This document shows, piece after piece, positions 1-7,501 of a stretch of DNA of 14,681 nucleotides. The stretch's first letter is position 1. Every line of letters begins with the position of its first letter. The notes beneath the pieces were generated by a model. It made no database searches. It had not been told where the DNA came from and saw only the letters and a list, made by a program, of their open reading frames with translations. The DNA comes from Bacteroidales bacterium Bact_20 (GTDB lineage Bacteria > Bacteroidota > Bacteroidia > Bacteroidales > DTU049). The translations under genes and the position numbers were made by a program. The stretch covers positions 1 to 14,681 of the forward strand of contig LUZL01000267.1 in assembly GCA_001603615.1 (NCBI GenBank), written 5' to 3'.

Positions 1-28
1 TATTATACATTTTTCTTTAAAAAATTGC

Positions 29-36
29 TAATTTTG
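29..36 (+). promoter_or_regulatory. Bacteroidota -7 promoter element for ispH
   Basis: TAATTTTG is a perfect match to the Bacteroidota -7 consensus TAnnTTTG. Its last base lies 46 nt before the ispH start, so transcription would begin near position 42-43 with a leader of about 40 nt. No clear -33 TTTG is visible upstream, but the window edge is close. The same element occurs at 34-37 nt before three other genes in this window, which is the main support for calling it. Confidence 0.45.
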
Positions 37-82
37 AATAAATTTTAAAAAATGTTATATTTAAATTAGATTTTTTAATAAA

Positions 83-973
83 ATGGTGGAAAATAAAAAA
101 ATATTTATTGAGATAGATCCTAATGCTGGATTTTGTTTTGGGGTAACAAATTCTATAAAAAAAACTGAAGAGCTTTTAAAAGATAAAGATGAAATATATG
201 TGATAGGAGAGCTAGTGCATAATGAAGAGGAATTATCTAGATTAATGAAACTAGGTATGAAAAAGATTTCACATAATGATATCGTATCACTAAAGAACAA
301 AGAGATTATTATCAGAGCTCATGGAGAGCCACCTAGTACATATGAAAAATTAAAAGATAGTAATGCGACAATATATGATTTCACCTGCCCTATTGTTTTA
401 CTTTTACAAAAAAAAATAAGTTTGGTAACGGATAAAATGCTACAAATGAATGGACAAGTAGTCATCTATGGCTTGAAAAATCATCCAGAAGTAATAGGGT
501 TAATGGGACATGCAAATAATATTGGAGTAGTTGTAGAAAATTTAGAACAAGCCATGCAACTGCCCTTAGATAAACCGATAGCACTTTTTTCACAAACTAC
601 CAAAGATAGAGAAGGGTTTGAAGAAATAAAAGAATATTTCGAAACTCAACTAAGCAAACGTAATATACATTTCGAATCTTATGCGACAATGTGCAAAATA
701 GTAGCTAAAAGAGCCCCAGCCTTGCAAAAATTTGCTAAAGAACATGATTTTTTAATATTCGTGAGTGGCAAAGATAGCTCCAATGGCAAATATTTATATA
801 AAATCGCTAAAACTGCTAATCCAAATACTTTATTCGTATCTGAACTAAAAGAAATAGATAAAATAGTAATACCTTCAGAAATAAAATCTATAGGTATCAG
901 TGGAGCTACATCTACACCACTAAGTTTAATAGAATTGATAAAAGAGAGATTAGAAACCAGATTAAATAGATAG
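83..973 (+). CDS. ispH: 4-hydroxy-3-methylbut-2-enyl diphosphate reductase (IspH/LytB)
   Basis: IspH is a cytosolic iron-sulfur enzyme that catalyses the last MEP-pathway step, reducing HMBPP to IPP and DMAPP for isoprenoids. The 296 residues match the family's usual 280-316. All three cluster cysteines are visible: C18 in GFCFGV, C102 in DFTCPIV and C204 in ATMCKIV. The substrate-binding residues are also in place: H46 (LVHN), H80 (RAHG), H134 and E136 (NHPEV), T172/T173 (SQTT), S232-S233-N234 (DSSN) and the final serine in GATSTP. LQKK after DFTCPIV, and GATSTP, are the variants I associate with Bacteroidota. The ATG at 83 fits the family's N-terminus, which begins just before the first cysteine motif. 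The leader is A/T-rich without a Shine-Dalgarno sequence. The gene stands alone, followed by a 320-bp gap. Its presence implies the MEP route rather than mevalonate. Confidence 0.97.
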   Translation: MVENKKIFIEIDPNAGFCFGVTNSIKKTEELLKDKDEIYVIGELVHNEEELSRLMKLGMKKISHNDIVSLKNKEIIIRAHGEPPSTYEKLKDSNATIYDFTCPIVLLLQKKISLVTDKMLQMNGQVVIYGLKNHPEVIGLMGHANNIGVVVENLEQAMQLPLDKPIALFSQTTKDREGFEEIKEYFETQLSKRNIHFESYATMCKIVAKRAPALQKFAKEHDFLIFVSGKDSSNGKYLYKIAKTANPNTLFVSELKEIDKIVIPSEIKSIGISGATSTPLSLIELIKERLETRLNR

Positions 974-1293
974 AAAAATTTGCATACATATTTTTTGATT
1001 TTATTAAAAATAATAAACAATCTTTAAGTTTATTTAAAATAATTTATTCATAAGCTTTTATCTCCAAAATATTTTGTAAATTTCAAGGATATAAAAAATA
1101 TAAATGCTTAAATAAATGGTAAGATTTATGTCATAAATAAAGTTTTTTATCATATATTTTTGTAAGTAGAATTAGGCGTTTAATAAATAACTCAATTATT
1201 ATTAATGTATCAGAAATAAATTTATTTACTTTTTTTTACATTTTTAATTATATTTGTAATAAAAATTTATATTTTAAATACAAAACATAATCT
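974..1293. other. 320-bp AT-rich intergenic region between ispH and the antiporter gene
   Basis: No convincing gene or RNA is visible here. Possible weak structures are listed so they are not lost. There is a 7-bp stem AATAAAC/GTTTATT with a 9-nt loop (1012-1034). A 6-bp stem ATTTAT-GTC-ATAAAT (1124-1138) has a T6 run six nt later and is the best candidate for an ispH terminator, though weak and about 150 nt past the stop. A second TAnnTTTG (TATTTTTG, 1155-1162, plus strand) has no gene that it fits better than the element at 1249. A perfect 14-bp palindrome AAATAAATTTATTT (1214-1227) lies about 20 nt upstream of the likely antiporter promoter. In sequence this AT-rich, short palindromes are expected by chance. 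Confidence 0.4.
1249..1256 (+). promoter_or_regulatory. Bacteroidota -7 promoter element for the antiporter gene
   Basis: TATATTTG is a perfect TAnnTTTG match whose final G lies 37 nt before the start codon, giving a leader of roughly 30 nt. The expected -33 position is T-rich but has no TTTG. Confidence 0.45.
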
Positions 1294-2757
1294 ATGGATT
1301 TTAATATTTTTCTATTGATTGGCGTCATTATTTCTATCATTGTTTTTTTTGCATCTTTTTTTAAACGTTGGAATGTACCACTCATTTTAATAGCTTTAGC
1401 TATTGGTATAATATTTGGCAGTGATGTAACGGGTATTATATATTTTGATAATACTGAGCTCACAAAACAAATCACTGATATTGCTTTAATGTTTATATTA
1501 TTTGCTGGTGGTTATGATACTAGATTTAAAGACTTAAAATATGTATTAAAGCCTGCATTATTACTCTCTAGCGTTGGTGTTGTATTGACAGCTGTGTTAT
1601 GTGCATTATTGTTTTCTTTAATTTTTAAATGGGATTTTTTACAATCATTGTTATTGGCTGCTATCATATCATCTACTGATGCGTCAGCAGTTTTTTCTAT
1701 ACTTAGAAAAAGTAATATAGATAAAGAAACTACATCTTTAGCCAAATTAGAATCTGCTACTAATGATCCTATGGCTATTATATTCACTACATTGATAATT
1801 CAAATAATTTTAGGTAATAATTTTAATACTTTTACTACAATATTAATGTTTTTATGGGCATTTATTGGAGGTATAGCTTTAGGCATTTTAATTGGTTTTT
1901 TAGGGAAAATTATTATAAAAAAAATCAAAGATCTAGATGCAGGTTATTATCATTTGTTTATTATTGGGTTAATATTTTTAAGTTTTAGTATAGCGGAGCT
2001 ATGTAAAGCTAATGGACTGATGGCAGTATTTTTTACTGGATTGATATTAGGTAATACGAAACTACCTTATGATAATAGAATTTCTACATTCACTGACACA
2101 CTGTCGTTTATTACTAATGTAATGATTTATGTATTATTAGGTCTTTTAGCTTTCCCAAGTAAATTTCCAGATATTTGGCTATATGGGGTGGGATTGTTTT
2201 TAATTTTGACTTTAGTAGCTAGGCCTGTTACAGTTTTTTTATTAACTTCTTTTTCTAAATTATCTATTCAGAAAAAAACTTTTATTAGTTGGAATGGCAT
2301 CAGAGGGACAGTTCCTATTGTTTTAGCTACTTACCCTATAATATTAGGTTTAGATCCAGCTCATAGAATGTTTAATATCATTTTTATCGCTGTGATATTA
2401 TCTGTTTTAGTTCAGGGAACTACTTTGAATAAAATGGCTAGTTTATTAAAATTGTCTAATAAAAAAAGAAAACATAATTTTAATTCTATGGAATTAGTTA
2501 CTGTGCATGATACAGATGTGGAATTAATAGAAATTTTTATTGATGAAGAAATATACAGCGGAGAATGTATCATAGCTGATTTAGAATTACCTCCCAATAG
2601 TACTATTACTATGATTAATAGAAATGATGAAGTAATAGCTCCGTCTGGACAAACTAAAATACTACCAGGAGATATTTTGTATGTATTAGTAGAAAAAGAA
2701 AATGTTGATATTGTTATTGATAAATTATTAAGTAAATTTGAAAAAATTAATTATTAA
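1294..2757 (+). CDS. nhaP2: NhaP2-like cation (K+ or Na+)/proton antiporter, CPA1 family, with RCK_C domain
   Basis: This is an inner-membrane antiporter that exchanges a monovalent cation for protons, acting in K+/Na+ and pH homeostasis. Residues about 1-385 are strongly hydrophobic, with around a dozen membrane segments. Family landmarks are the SSTDASAVF segment (D129), the ESATNDP motif (N157-D158), which is the CPA1 ion-binding aspartate in its ND form, and SWNGIRGTVPIVLA (R337) near the end of the transport domain. Residues about 400-487 form a soluble RCK_C/TrkA-C domain (LPPNSTI, then R-x-D-x-VIAPSGQTKILPGD), which in this family binds small regulators and gates transport. The domain order favours the NhaP2/CvrA K+/H+ type over Na+-specific NhaA, but the substrate cannot be read from sequence. 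At 487 residues it is shorter than E. coli NhaP2 (about 578), and I regard it as complete. It probably has its own promoter at 1249. Confidence 0.9.
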   Translation: MDFNIFLLIGVIISIIVFFASFFKRWNVPLILIALAIGIIFGSDVTGIIYFDNTELTKQITDIALMFILFAGGYDTRFKDLKYVLKPALLLSSVGVVLTAVLCALLFSLIFKWDFLQSLLLAAIISSTDASAVFSILRKSNIDKETTSLAKLESATNDPMAIIFTTLIIQIILGNNFNTFTTILMFLWAFIGGIALGILIGFLGKIIIKKIKDLDAGYYHLFIIGLIFLSFSIAELCKANGLMAVFFTGLILGNTKLPYDNRISTFTDTLSFITNVMIYVLLGLLAFPSKFPDIWLYGVGLFLILTLVARPVTVFLLTSFSKLSIQKKTFISWNGIRGTVPIVLATYPIILGLDPAHRMFNIIFIAVILSVLVQGTTLNKMASLLKLSNKKRKHNFNSMELVTVHDTDVELIEIFIDEEIYSGECIIADLELPPNSTITMINRNDEVIAPSGQTKILPGDILYVLVEKENVDIVIDKLLSKFEKINY

Positions 2758-2780
2758 TATTTTCACAATTGTAATTTTAT

Positions 2781-2788
2781 TAAATTTG
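2781..2788 (+). promoter_or_regulatory. Possible -7 promoter element just before the S41 gene
   Basis: TAAATTTG matches TAnnTTTG perfectly, but its last G is only 10 nt before the ATG at 2799. A transcript starting 5-7 nt downstream would be almost leaderless. It could serve the S41-dacB pair, or be chance, with the pair transcribed from the antiporter promoter across the 41-nt gap. Confidence 0.3.
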
Positions 2789-2798
2789 CAAAAAAAGG

Positions 2799-4259
2799 AT
2801 GAGAACATTTATAAATATAATTTCTTTTATTTTTATTTTAATAAGTTTTAATTTATCTGCTCAAAACTCTAATGATGTTAAGCTATCTAAATTTGATGCT
2901 TACATTGATTTAGCAAATTTATATCAGTATCTTACTCAATCTCATCCTAACATTAATGAAGTTTCAGATTCAGTTTATTTAAAGAATGCATTTTCTAATC
3001 TTTTCTTCTCTATTGAGGATAGCATTAGTATTAATGAGTTTTTCATTAGATTAATTACTATTTTTTCTAAAATTGATGATTCGCATTTAATGTTAAATAT
3101 GGAATATTATGCATATCAAAAGGTACTTCCTAAATTTTTCGGTGGTGTAGTAGCTTTTGATAATGGCAAGATTTATTTATTAAAAGACTTAGCCAATGAT
3201 TCGTTTTTTGTAAACACTCGCATATTATCTATAAATAATATTGATGCTGCAGATATATACAATACATTATCTAATTTATCTAATGCAGATATAGGACTTA
3301 GAGCTACTAAAGACCATAATGCTTCTTTATTATTTTATTATTATTTTCCTATTATCTATCAAGTAAAAAATTTTAACTCTTGTATACTGCTCAATGAAAT
3401 GGCAAATGATACTTTCGCTTATAGTATAGATGGCATCTCTATGCGAGATAAAGAAAATTCTCAGTCGTTTTTCTCTCCCTATTTACAAGATCTTGATAAT
3501 CCATATAGATTTGCTATATATCCAACACTAAATACTGCTTACCTATATGTTTCTGATTTTTTAAACGATTCATATAATACTCCAAATCAGTTAATGCCCA
3601 TAGTTTTATCTAATTTAAGGAAATACAAAATAGATAACTTAATCATAGACTTACGTGGTAATCTGGGTGGATATGTGAGTGTAGCTGAAGATTTTTTAAA
3701 ATATCTAATGACAGAACCTTTCATGTTTGTTAAAACTTTCAAAGCAAATCCAAGCAAATGGACAGACAAAATAGTACTGAGCTCTACTCCTTATCAAAGT
3801 GAATGGTATAATATTATGTTAACACTTAATTCTATTAATAACAAAGAAATGCGATTATTAAAAGCTGGGTATAATGGGACTAACGTATATGAAGAGAATA
3901 AAATGATAAAACCACACAAAAAACATTATACTGGTAATATTTATGTTTTGACAAATGGTGGTAGTATTTCTGCTGCTGCTCTGACTGCTAATCTTTTGTC
4001 TCATCGTCCAAATACTTATTTAGTAGGATTACCACCAGGTGGTAGTAAAAGAGGTACTTTCGGACAAAGTAAACGAATTTATTTACCTAACTCTAAAATT
4101 TCTATGTCTATTAGTTTAATAGAGTTTACACAATTTCCAGAGTATAACCGTGAACCAATAGATATTGATTTCCCTTTAGATTGGTCTCAGCCTAACTTTA
4201 ACGATCCTATTAAAGATCCTTGGGTGCAGTTTGTTATTAATAAAATTAATAGGAAATAA
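2799..4259 (+). CDS. Exported S41-family (C-terminal processing/tricorn-type) peptidase-like protein
   Basis: The first 21 residues form a signal peptide (positive MR, a hydrophobic stretch, then SAQN), so the 486-residue protein should be exported to the periplasm or outer membrane. Residues about 30-100 are helical and end in KIDDSHLML, aligning with the D-x-H motif of S41 enzymes (H96). Residues about 115-160 look PDZ-like. The S41 catalytic domain follows: DLRGNLGGY (284-292, oxyanion loop) and LTNGGSISAAALTA, where S391 is the expected nucleophile. The CtpA/Tsp lysine context (TFGKG) is absent, with GLPPGGSKRGTFGQS in its place. A tricorn/IRBP-like Ser-His-Glu arrangement is therefore more likely, with E448 or E452 as possible third members. 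The substrate is unknown. It is 5 bp upstream of dacB and surely co-transcribed with it. GG abuts the ATG, and no proper Shine-Dalgarno is seen. Confidence 0.85.
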   Translation: MRTFINIISFIFILISFNLSAQNSNDVKLSKFDAYIDLANLYQYLTQSHPNINEVSDSVYLKNAFSNLFFSIEDSISINEFFIRLITIFSKIDDSHLMLNMEYYAYQKVLPKFFGGVVAFDNGKIYLLKDLANDSFFVNTRILSINNIDAADIYNTLSNLSNADIGLRATKDHNASLLFYYYFPIIYQVKNFNSCILLNEMANDTFAYSIDGISMRDKENSQSFFSPYLQDLDNPYRFAIYPTLNTAYLYVSDFLNDSYNTPNQLMPIVLSNLRKYKIDNLIIDLRGNLGGYVSVAEDFLKYLMTEPFMFVKTFKANPSKWTDKIVLSSTPYQSEWYNIMLTLNSINNKEMRLLKAGYNGTNVYEENKMIKPHKKHYTGNIYVLTNGGSISAAALTANLLSHRPNTYLVGLPPGGSKRGTFGQSKRIYLPNSKISMSISLIEFTQFPEYNREPIDIDFPLDWSQPNFNDPIKDPWVQFVINKINRK

Positions 4260-4264
4260 TTATA

Positions 4265-5752
4265 ATGAGAAAAATATTGTTTTTTTTAATATTTTTAAAT
4301 GCTATATGTTTATCAGCACAATATATAGATGATTCAGTAATATTGTCGCCTTTATACAAAGATCCTCGTGTAGATAAGAAATCATTCGCATTTATTCTTT
4401 ATAGTACTAACAAACAAGAATCATTATTATCTATAAATTCCTTTAAGCCATTAATACCAGCTTCTGTTAATAAATTAGTAACAGCTGTATCAGCATATTA
4501 CTATCTCGGTGATAATTTTAGATTTAATACTTATGCTTATCTGAGTGGTGAACAAACTAACAATATTTGGAATGGTAATATTTATATATATGGTACTGGA
4601 GATCCATTAATTGGAGATGATTTCCCAGATAAAAACAATTTTTTTGATTCTTTAGCTTATATTTTAAAAAAAATAGGTATAGACACTATAAATGGTAATA
4701 TCATCGCAGATGCTAGCTATTTTGGTAGAGAAATTGTTCCCCCAACATATGAATCAGAAGATTTAGGTAATTATTATGGTGCTGGAGCCTCATCATTGAT
4801 TTATAATGGTAATGTATGGAAAATAGCTTATAAATTAACTGCTGATTATGGAAAAACTGCTACTATATTATTTACTGTTCCAGAGATCCCACATGTTAAT
4901 TATCAGAATAGAGTGAAGGTAGCTAATCGCAACTACGGGAACTATACTAATGTCATAGGCAAGCCACTTGAGAAATCTTATATTTTTTCTGGTACAATTC
5001 CCAAAGGTAGAGGAGATACGATTTACGTTAAAGCTTCTAGTCCAGATCCAGCTTATGGTTTTGCATGGAAAACTAAACAATCTCTTTCTACAAATGGCAT
5101 ATTTCTTAATGGTAATCTTATCTCCTCCTACGAGGATACTATTGTCTACGATAATAAATATTTAATTCTTAATTATCAATCATTGCCACTAGATAGTATT
5201 ATTTCTTTTACAATGAGAAATAGTTATAATGTAGGATCAGAAGCTCTTGCAAAAGCAATATCAAAAAAATATGGTGACGGTTCTTATAAATCTTATGGTT
5301 CTTTAGCTAAAAAAATGTTATATAAATATGGAGCCGATACTATAGATATAAAAATCTGTGATGGTAGTGGACTTAGTAGAAAAAATTTATTGACAGCAGA
5401 TGCATTGCTTACAATATTGATAGCGTCTCAAAAAGAATATTGGCATAATGCTTTGAATAATTCATTAGCTATAGCAGGTGTTAATGGAACATTAAAAAAT
5501 TTTTTAAAAGATACTCCATTAGCAAATAATTTGAGAGCCAAAAGTGGTTATTTACGATATACTCGTGGCTTTGCAGGATACTTTGATTTGCCAGATTCTA
5601 TGGATACTATTGCTTTTGTAATTTTAGTAAATAATTTTAATGCTGACACTAAATATTTAACTAAAAATATAGAAACTGTCCTATTAAATTCTTATAATGA
5701 ACTGACTAATAAATACCGAGCGTGTCAAAATAATAATAACAATAAAAATTAA
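4265..5752 (+). CDS. dacB: D-alanyl-D-alanine carboxypeptidase/endopeptidase, PBP4 type (peptidase S13)
   Basis: This exported penicillin-binding protein removes terminal D-Ala from peptidoglycan stem peptides and/or cuts cross-links. A signal peptide covers residues 1-18 (MRK, hydrophobic core, LSAQ). All three penicillin-binding motifs are visible: S67-V-N-K70 (PASVNKLVTA), S320-Y-N322 (MRNSYNVGSEALAK) and K426-S-G428 (LRAKSGYLRYTRGFAGYF). Other S13 landmarks are YGTGDP (109-114), YYGAGASSLIYNGN (170-183) and CDGSGLSRKN (365-374). The 300-residue span between the SxxK and SxN motifs, holding the extra domains, is typical of class C PBP4, so this is not a beta-lactamase. At 495 residues the length is normal. 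The C-terminus ends in an Asn-rich tail (CQNNNNNKN) encoded by an AAT-like tract, probably a non-conserved add-on. It follows the S41 gene by 5 bp and shows that this organism has peptidoglycan. Confidence 0.95.
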   Translation: MRKILFFLIFLNAICLSAQYIDDSVILSPLYKDPRVDKKSFAFILYSTNKQESLLSINSFKPLIPASVNKLVTAVSAYYYLGDNFRFNTYAYLSGEQTNNIWNGNIYIYGTGDPLIGDDFPDKNNFFDSLAYILKKIGIDTINGNIIADASYFGREIVPPTYESEDLGNYYGAGASSLIYNGNVWKIAYKLTADYGKTATILFTVPEIPHVNYQNRVKVANRNYGNYTNVIGKPLEKSYIFSGTIPKGRGDTIYVKASSPDPAYGFAWKTKQSLSTNGIFLNGNLISSYEDTIVYDNKYLILNYQSLPLDSIISFTMRNSYNVGSEALAKAISKKYGDGSYKSYGSLAKKMLYKYGADTIDIKICDGSGLSRKNLLTADALLTILIASQKEYWHNALNNSLAIAGVNGTLKNFLKDTPLANNLRAKSGYLRYTRGFAGYFDLPDSMDTIAFVILVNNFNADTKYLTKNIETVLLNSYNELTNKYRACQNNNNNKN

Positions 5753-5756
5753 TAAA
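5729..5756 (+). repeat. AAT/AAC/AAA low-complexity tract at the 3' end of dacB
   Basis: An imperfect trinucleotide run (AATAATAATAACAATAAA, then AATTAATAAAC) encodes the Asn-rich C-terminal tail of DacB and continues across its stop codon. It resembles a short microsatellite. Slippage here would change only the tail and stop position, not the catalytic domain. Confidence 0.5.
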
Positions 5757-5766
5757 CATTAATTTA

Positions 5767-5800
5767 ATAGAAAATTTCTATAACTAATTAATTAGTTTTT
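5767..5800. terminator. Probable bidirectional terminator between convergent dacB and nadC
   Basis: The 35-bp gap between the two stop codons, plus the last nadC codons, carries two dyads: ATAGAAA-A-TTTCTAT (5767-5781) and AACTAA-TTAA-TTAGTT (5782-5797). The second runs directly into more Ts (5798-5800) on the plus strand, the shape of a short intrinsic terminator for dacB, and it overlaps the nadC stop codon. For minus-strand transcripts the first dyad may serve nadC, but no T-run follows it. The stems are AT-only or nearly so, and so weak. Confidence 0.4.
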
Positions 5801-6639
5801 ATAACCTTAAGGCTGAGATCCAAGCTGGCATAATGATGAGTCATATATCCACTAGAAATATAATCTACACCTGTTTCAGCATAATCTTTTATGTTTGTTA
5901 GATTAATGCCACCGCTCACTTCTATTTCTTTTTTACCATTTATGATAGCTACAGCTTGTTTCACATCATTTATATTAAAGTTATCTAACATTATACGAAA
6001 TACTGAATCAAATTGCAATATTTCTTTTACATTTTCTAAACTACGAGCTTCTACTTCAATAGGTATGGATAGATTATTATTTTTTAAATATTTTTCTACT
6101 TTACTAATAGCTTGTGATACACCACCAGCGAAGTCTATATGATTATCTTTTATTAATATCAAATCATCTAAACCAAAGCGATGATTGTATCCACCACCTA
6201 GTCTGACGGCTTCTTTTTCTAATTCCCTTAATAATGGTGTAGTTTTTCTAGTATCTAAAAGCTTAGCTTTAGTATGAGATATTTTATCAACCATTTTTCG
6301 TGTGGTAGTCGCTATGCCAGACATTCTCTGCATAAAATTGAGCAGAACTCTTTCTATGGCTAGCATAGACTGTTGTTTACCATATAATTTAAAAACTATG
6401 TCTCCTGGTACTATTGATTCTCCATCAGATTTTAAAAGATTAAGAGAAATGGTCGGGTCAAAATAATGAATAAGTTGTTTAGCAAAAGAAATACCAGCAA
6501 TAATGCCTTTCTCTTTAACATATAATGCAGTATTTCCCATAGTTTGTGGATCTATAATAGCTAGAGAAGTGTGATCTCCCTCACCTATGTCTTCTGCTAA
6601 TGACCATTTAATTATTTCTTCTAATTTTAACCTTTCCAT
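5788..6639 (-). CDS. nadC: Nicotinate-nucleotide diphosphorylase (carboxylating), quinolinate phosphoribosyltransferase
   Basis: NadC converts quinolinate and PRPP to nicotinate mononucleotide, CO2 and pyrophosphate, the entry of de novo NAD synthesis into the pyridine nucleotide pool. The 283 residues are the usual length. N-terminal landmark: EDIGEGDHTS (16-25). Active-site motifs: ERVLLNFMQRMSGIAT (R98), LLDTRKTTP (R131-K132), GGGYNHRFGLDDLILIKDNHI (H153, R154, K164), IEVEARS (E197), IMLDN (D219) and EVSGGI (240-245). The last phosphate-binding loop reads GVDYISSGYMTHH, where many homologues have SVGALTHS. All catalytic residues are kept, so I expect activity. The start lies 17 bp after the stop of the amidase gene, so the two are almost certainly co-transcribed. 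nadA and nadB are not in this window. It is convergent with dacB. Confidence 0.96.
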   Translation of the reverse strand: MERLKLEEIIKWSLAEDIGEGDHTSLAIIDPQTMGNTALYVKEKGIIAGISFAKQLIHYFDPTISLNLLKSDGESIVPGDIVFKLYGKQQSMLAIERVLLNFMQRMSGIATTTRKMVDKISHTKAKLLDTRKTTPLLRELEKEAVRLGGGYNHRFGLDDLILIKDNHIDFAGGVSQAISKVEKYLKNNNLSIPIEVEARSLENVKEILQFDSVFRIMLDNFNINDVKQAVAIINGKKEIEVSGGINLTNIKDYAETGVDYISSGYMTHHYASLDLSLKVIKTN

Positions 6640-6656
6640 TGTATAAAATTACCAAA

Positions 6657-7451
6657 TTAATTAATTTCAAAATTGTCCCAATCAAGAGAAAAAGGCAGTT
6701 TTTTTCTAATTTTAACTAAATCATCATAATTAGTATGCACTACATAAACATTCTCATCTTGAGTAGCTTCTAAAATCATGTTCCCAGCTGGATCTATGCA
6801 CATAGTACCACCCATATACTCAAACCCATTACCATCCTTACCCACTCTATTTACTCCTATTACATAAGCTTGATTTTCTATTGCTCTAGCTATTAATAAA
6901 TTCTTCCAATGATTATATCTTTTTGTAGGCCAATTAGATACATATACTAATACATCATAATCAAAATGACCATTCTTTATTTTATTTTTATTAAATACAG
7001 GGAAACGAATATCATAGCATATATATGGGCGAATATTCCATCCTAGATAAGGGATTGTGATTATTGCTTTGCCTTTAGTGAAATAAGTATTTTCCTCTGC
7101 AAGAGAAAAAAGATGTGCTTTATCATATTTATAAATTTCACCATCAGGAGTAAAAAATATAAATCTATTAAATATTTTATCCTTCTCATTAATCATAAAG
7201 CTTCCACAGATAGCAACATTATAATTTTTAGCTAAAGATATTAACTTATTAATCATCTGGCTATCCATACTTTGAGCAATTTCAGGGTTTTTAGTAGCAT
7301 AAGCGGTAGTGCATACCTCTGGACAAACTAAAATATCAATATCATATTTAATAGATTTATTAATGGCTAACTCAATTTTTCTAAGATTATCTTCAATATC
7401 TAACCATGTAATATCTGCCTGAAACAGAGCCCATGATATAGTAGATTTCAT
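6657..7451 (-). CDS. Nitrilase-superfamily amidohydrolase, omega-amidase (YafV/Nit2) type
   Basis: This is a cytosolic carbon-nitrogen hydrolase. Its 264 residues carry the complete Glu-Lys-Cys catalytic set: E45 in CPEVCTTAY, K111 in YDKAHLF and C145 in ICYDIRFP; E120 in LAEENTYF fits the second structural glutamate. Length, the YDKAHLF and CYDIRFP motifs, and NWPTKRYNHWKNLLIARAIEN (173-193) resemble YafV/Nit2 omega-amidases, which hydrolyse alpha-ketoglutaramate or alpha-ketosuccinamate left by glutamine or asparagine transamination. I see no NAD-synthetase fusion or biotinidase features. The substrate is inferred by family resemblance only. The gene sits between secDF (50 bp upstream on this strand) and nadC (17 bp downstream), probably in one operon. 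The 50-bp gap holds only one-mismatch versions of TAnnTTTG, so an own promoter is possible but not clear. Confidence 0.9.
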   Translation of the reverse strand: MKSTISWALFQADITWLDIEDNLRKIELAINKSIKYDIDILVCPEVCTTAYATKNPEIAQSMDSQMINKLISLAKNYNVAICGSFMINEKDKIFNRFIFFTPDGEIYKYDKAHLFSLAEENTYFTKGKAIITIPYLGWNIRPYICYDIRFPVFNKNKIKNGHFDYDVLVYVSNWPTKRYNHWKNLLIARAIENQAYVIGVNRVGKDGNGFEYMGGTMCIDPAGNMILEATQDENVYVVHTNYDDLVKIRKKLPFSLDWDNFEIN

Positions 7452-7501
7452 AATATTAGATTAAAACAAATTAACAAAAGAATATAAATTTATTTAAAAA
7501 C

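Noticed and set aside
679..1020. Antisense ORF of 113 codons over the 3' half of ispH
   Set aside because: It lies opposite a well-conserved gene and has low-complexity composition, with no recognisable domain; a shadow frame.
974..1293. Possible tRNA, riboswitch or gene remnant in the ispH-antiporter gap
   Set aside because: No T-loop GTTCGA-like sequence, no CCA-type acceptor pairing, no conserved riboswitch core and no residual protein similarity could be seen.
6640..6656. A separate promoter for nadC in the 17-bp gap after the amidase gene
   Set aside because: The nearest candidate (TTAATTTG) has a mismatch in the TA and overlaps the amidase stop; co-transcription is simpler.
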